Assembly (NCBI RefSeq): GCF_014636315.1
Contig: NZ_BMED01000001.1
Span: 1,121,941-1,185,940 of the forward strand
Length of the DNA: 64,000 nt
Direction of reading: 5' to 3'
Origin: Parundibacterium terreum
Lineage (GTDB): Bacteria; Pseudomonadota; Gammaproteobacteria; Burkholderiales; Burkholderiaceae_D
Both the position numbers and the translations under genes were made by a program. Below the pieces are notes generated by a model. It was not told the DNA's origin. It did no database searches and was given only the letters and a program-made list of their open reading frames with translations. This document shows positions 63,587-64,000 of the stretch, one piece after another; the first letter of the stretch is position 1, and each line of letters begins with the position of its first letter.

Positions 63587-64000
63587 ATGAAAACTATCTC
63601 CCGCCTGTGTTTGGCCGCGCTTATCGCAGTCAGCATCGCCAGCGCGCCATTGGCGCAAGCCAAGGAAGGCAAGCCCTATCTGGCGGCCAAAGACCTGGAC
63701 CTCTCCAGCCTGCTGCCTCCACCCCCGGTGAGCGGCTCAATGAAAGAAAACGAAGAGCTGGCCGAAGTATTGCGCCTGCAAGTCACACGCAGCCCGGACA
63801 TGGTGGCGCAGGCGCAGGCCGATGCGACCGAGGACATCTGGCGCTTTGCCGGCGTAGTAGGCCCCGCCTTCAAGAGCGAGCGCCTGCCCAAGCTGACTGC
63901 CTTCTTTATCCGCGTACTGGCCTCAGAAGGACCGCTGACAGACCCGGCCAAGGAACTGTGGAAACATCCGCGCCCGCACCAATATAGCGATCTGGTCAAG
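63587..64000 (+). CDS. Class A acid phosphatase (PAP2 family), N-terminal part only
   Basis: 138 residues are visible before the right edge. A signal peptide (SRLCLAALIAVSIASAPLAQA-K) is followed by a region (PYLAAKDLDLSSLLPPPPVSG, EVLRLQVTRSPD, EDIWRFAGVVGPAF) typical of PhoN-like non-specific acid phosphatases, and the first catalytic motif KHPRP starts just before the edge. It is probably periplasmic and frees phosphate from organic esters. The rest, including the SGH and SR-H motifs, is outside the window. Confidence 0.88.
   Translation, partial: MKTISRLCLAALIAVSIASAPLAQAKEGKPYLAAKDLDLSSLLPPPPVSGSMKENEELAEVLRLQVTRSPDMVAQAQADATEDIWRFAGVVGPAFKSERLPKLTAFFIRVLASEGPLTDPAKELWKHPRPHQYSDLVK

Overview
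The window looks like chromosomal DNA of a betaproteobacterium of the order Burkholderiales, most likely Oxalobacteraceae. This is an inference from moderate-to-high GC coding sequence, the style of the sensory and photolyase proteins, and families of short 'GTAGGGTGCAATAG...' palindromic repeats. No rRNA, tRNA or CRISPR array was seen. Both edges cut genes: a haem peroxidase on the left and a class A acid phosphatase on the right.

Layout. 0-4 kb: peroxidase (partial), a GFA-family protein, a GNAT acetyltransferase, and a CLC-F type fluoride/proton antiporter with a clear fluoride riboswitch in its leader. 4-17.4 kb: a sensory island in which a hybrid kinase/HD-GYP pair on the minus strand faces a plus-strand REC-ANTAR, REC-HD-GYP and hybrid-kinase set, followed by CheW and a chemoreceptor. 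17.5-19.2 kb: small unrecognised genes and repeats. 19.3-26.1 kb: the replication/lysis arm of a lambdoid-type prophage (Cro-like, DUF1367, O-like, DnaB-like, small late-operon protein, transglycosylase) with a divergent CI-like repressor, but no integrase or structural genes. 26.2-29 kb: miscellaneous genes and repeat elements. 29-37.8 kb: a second signalling cassette (1739-residue hybrid kinase, REC protein, REC-GGDEF protein, then a separate GGDEF protein); its left edge carries a decayed copy of the 3' end of the GNAT gene that sits at its right edge.

37.9-43.7 kb: a light-response-like cluster: a minus-strand operon of HiPIP, short-chain dehydrogenase, DASH cryptochrome (with a one-base frameshift) and an Fe-S (6-4)-type photolyase, each overlapping the next by 4 bp, divergent from a MerR regulator that is followed by a fasciclin-domain gene. 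43.8-50.7 kb: an RTX-repeat protein, a glutathione transferase and a run of small, mostly unrecognised genes, one broken by frameshifts. 51-58.5 kb: a dienelactone hydrolase-like enzyme, a lipoprotein PAP2 phosphatase with an autotransporter-type beta-strand repeat, a YtrA-type GntR/ABC transporter operon with a perfect operator palindrome, and an ArsR/SRPBCC pair. 58.8-64 kb: a QseBC-like two-component system, a TonB-dependent receptor with a strong terminator, and the start of an acid phosphatase.

How the parts work together: the dominant theme is phosphorelay and c-di-GMP signalling (three hybrid kinases, two HD-GYP and two GGDEF proteins). Two of these loci share a 15-base box at the same distance from a -10-like hexamer. 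Several reading-frame breaks (39.55, 48.42 and 21.82 kb) lie in short homopolymer or dinucleotide runs, so they may be real decay or assembly errors.
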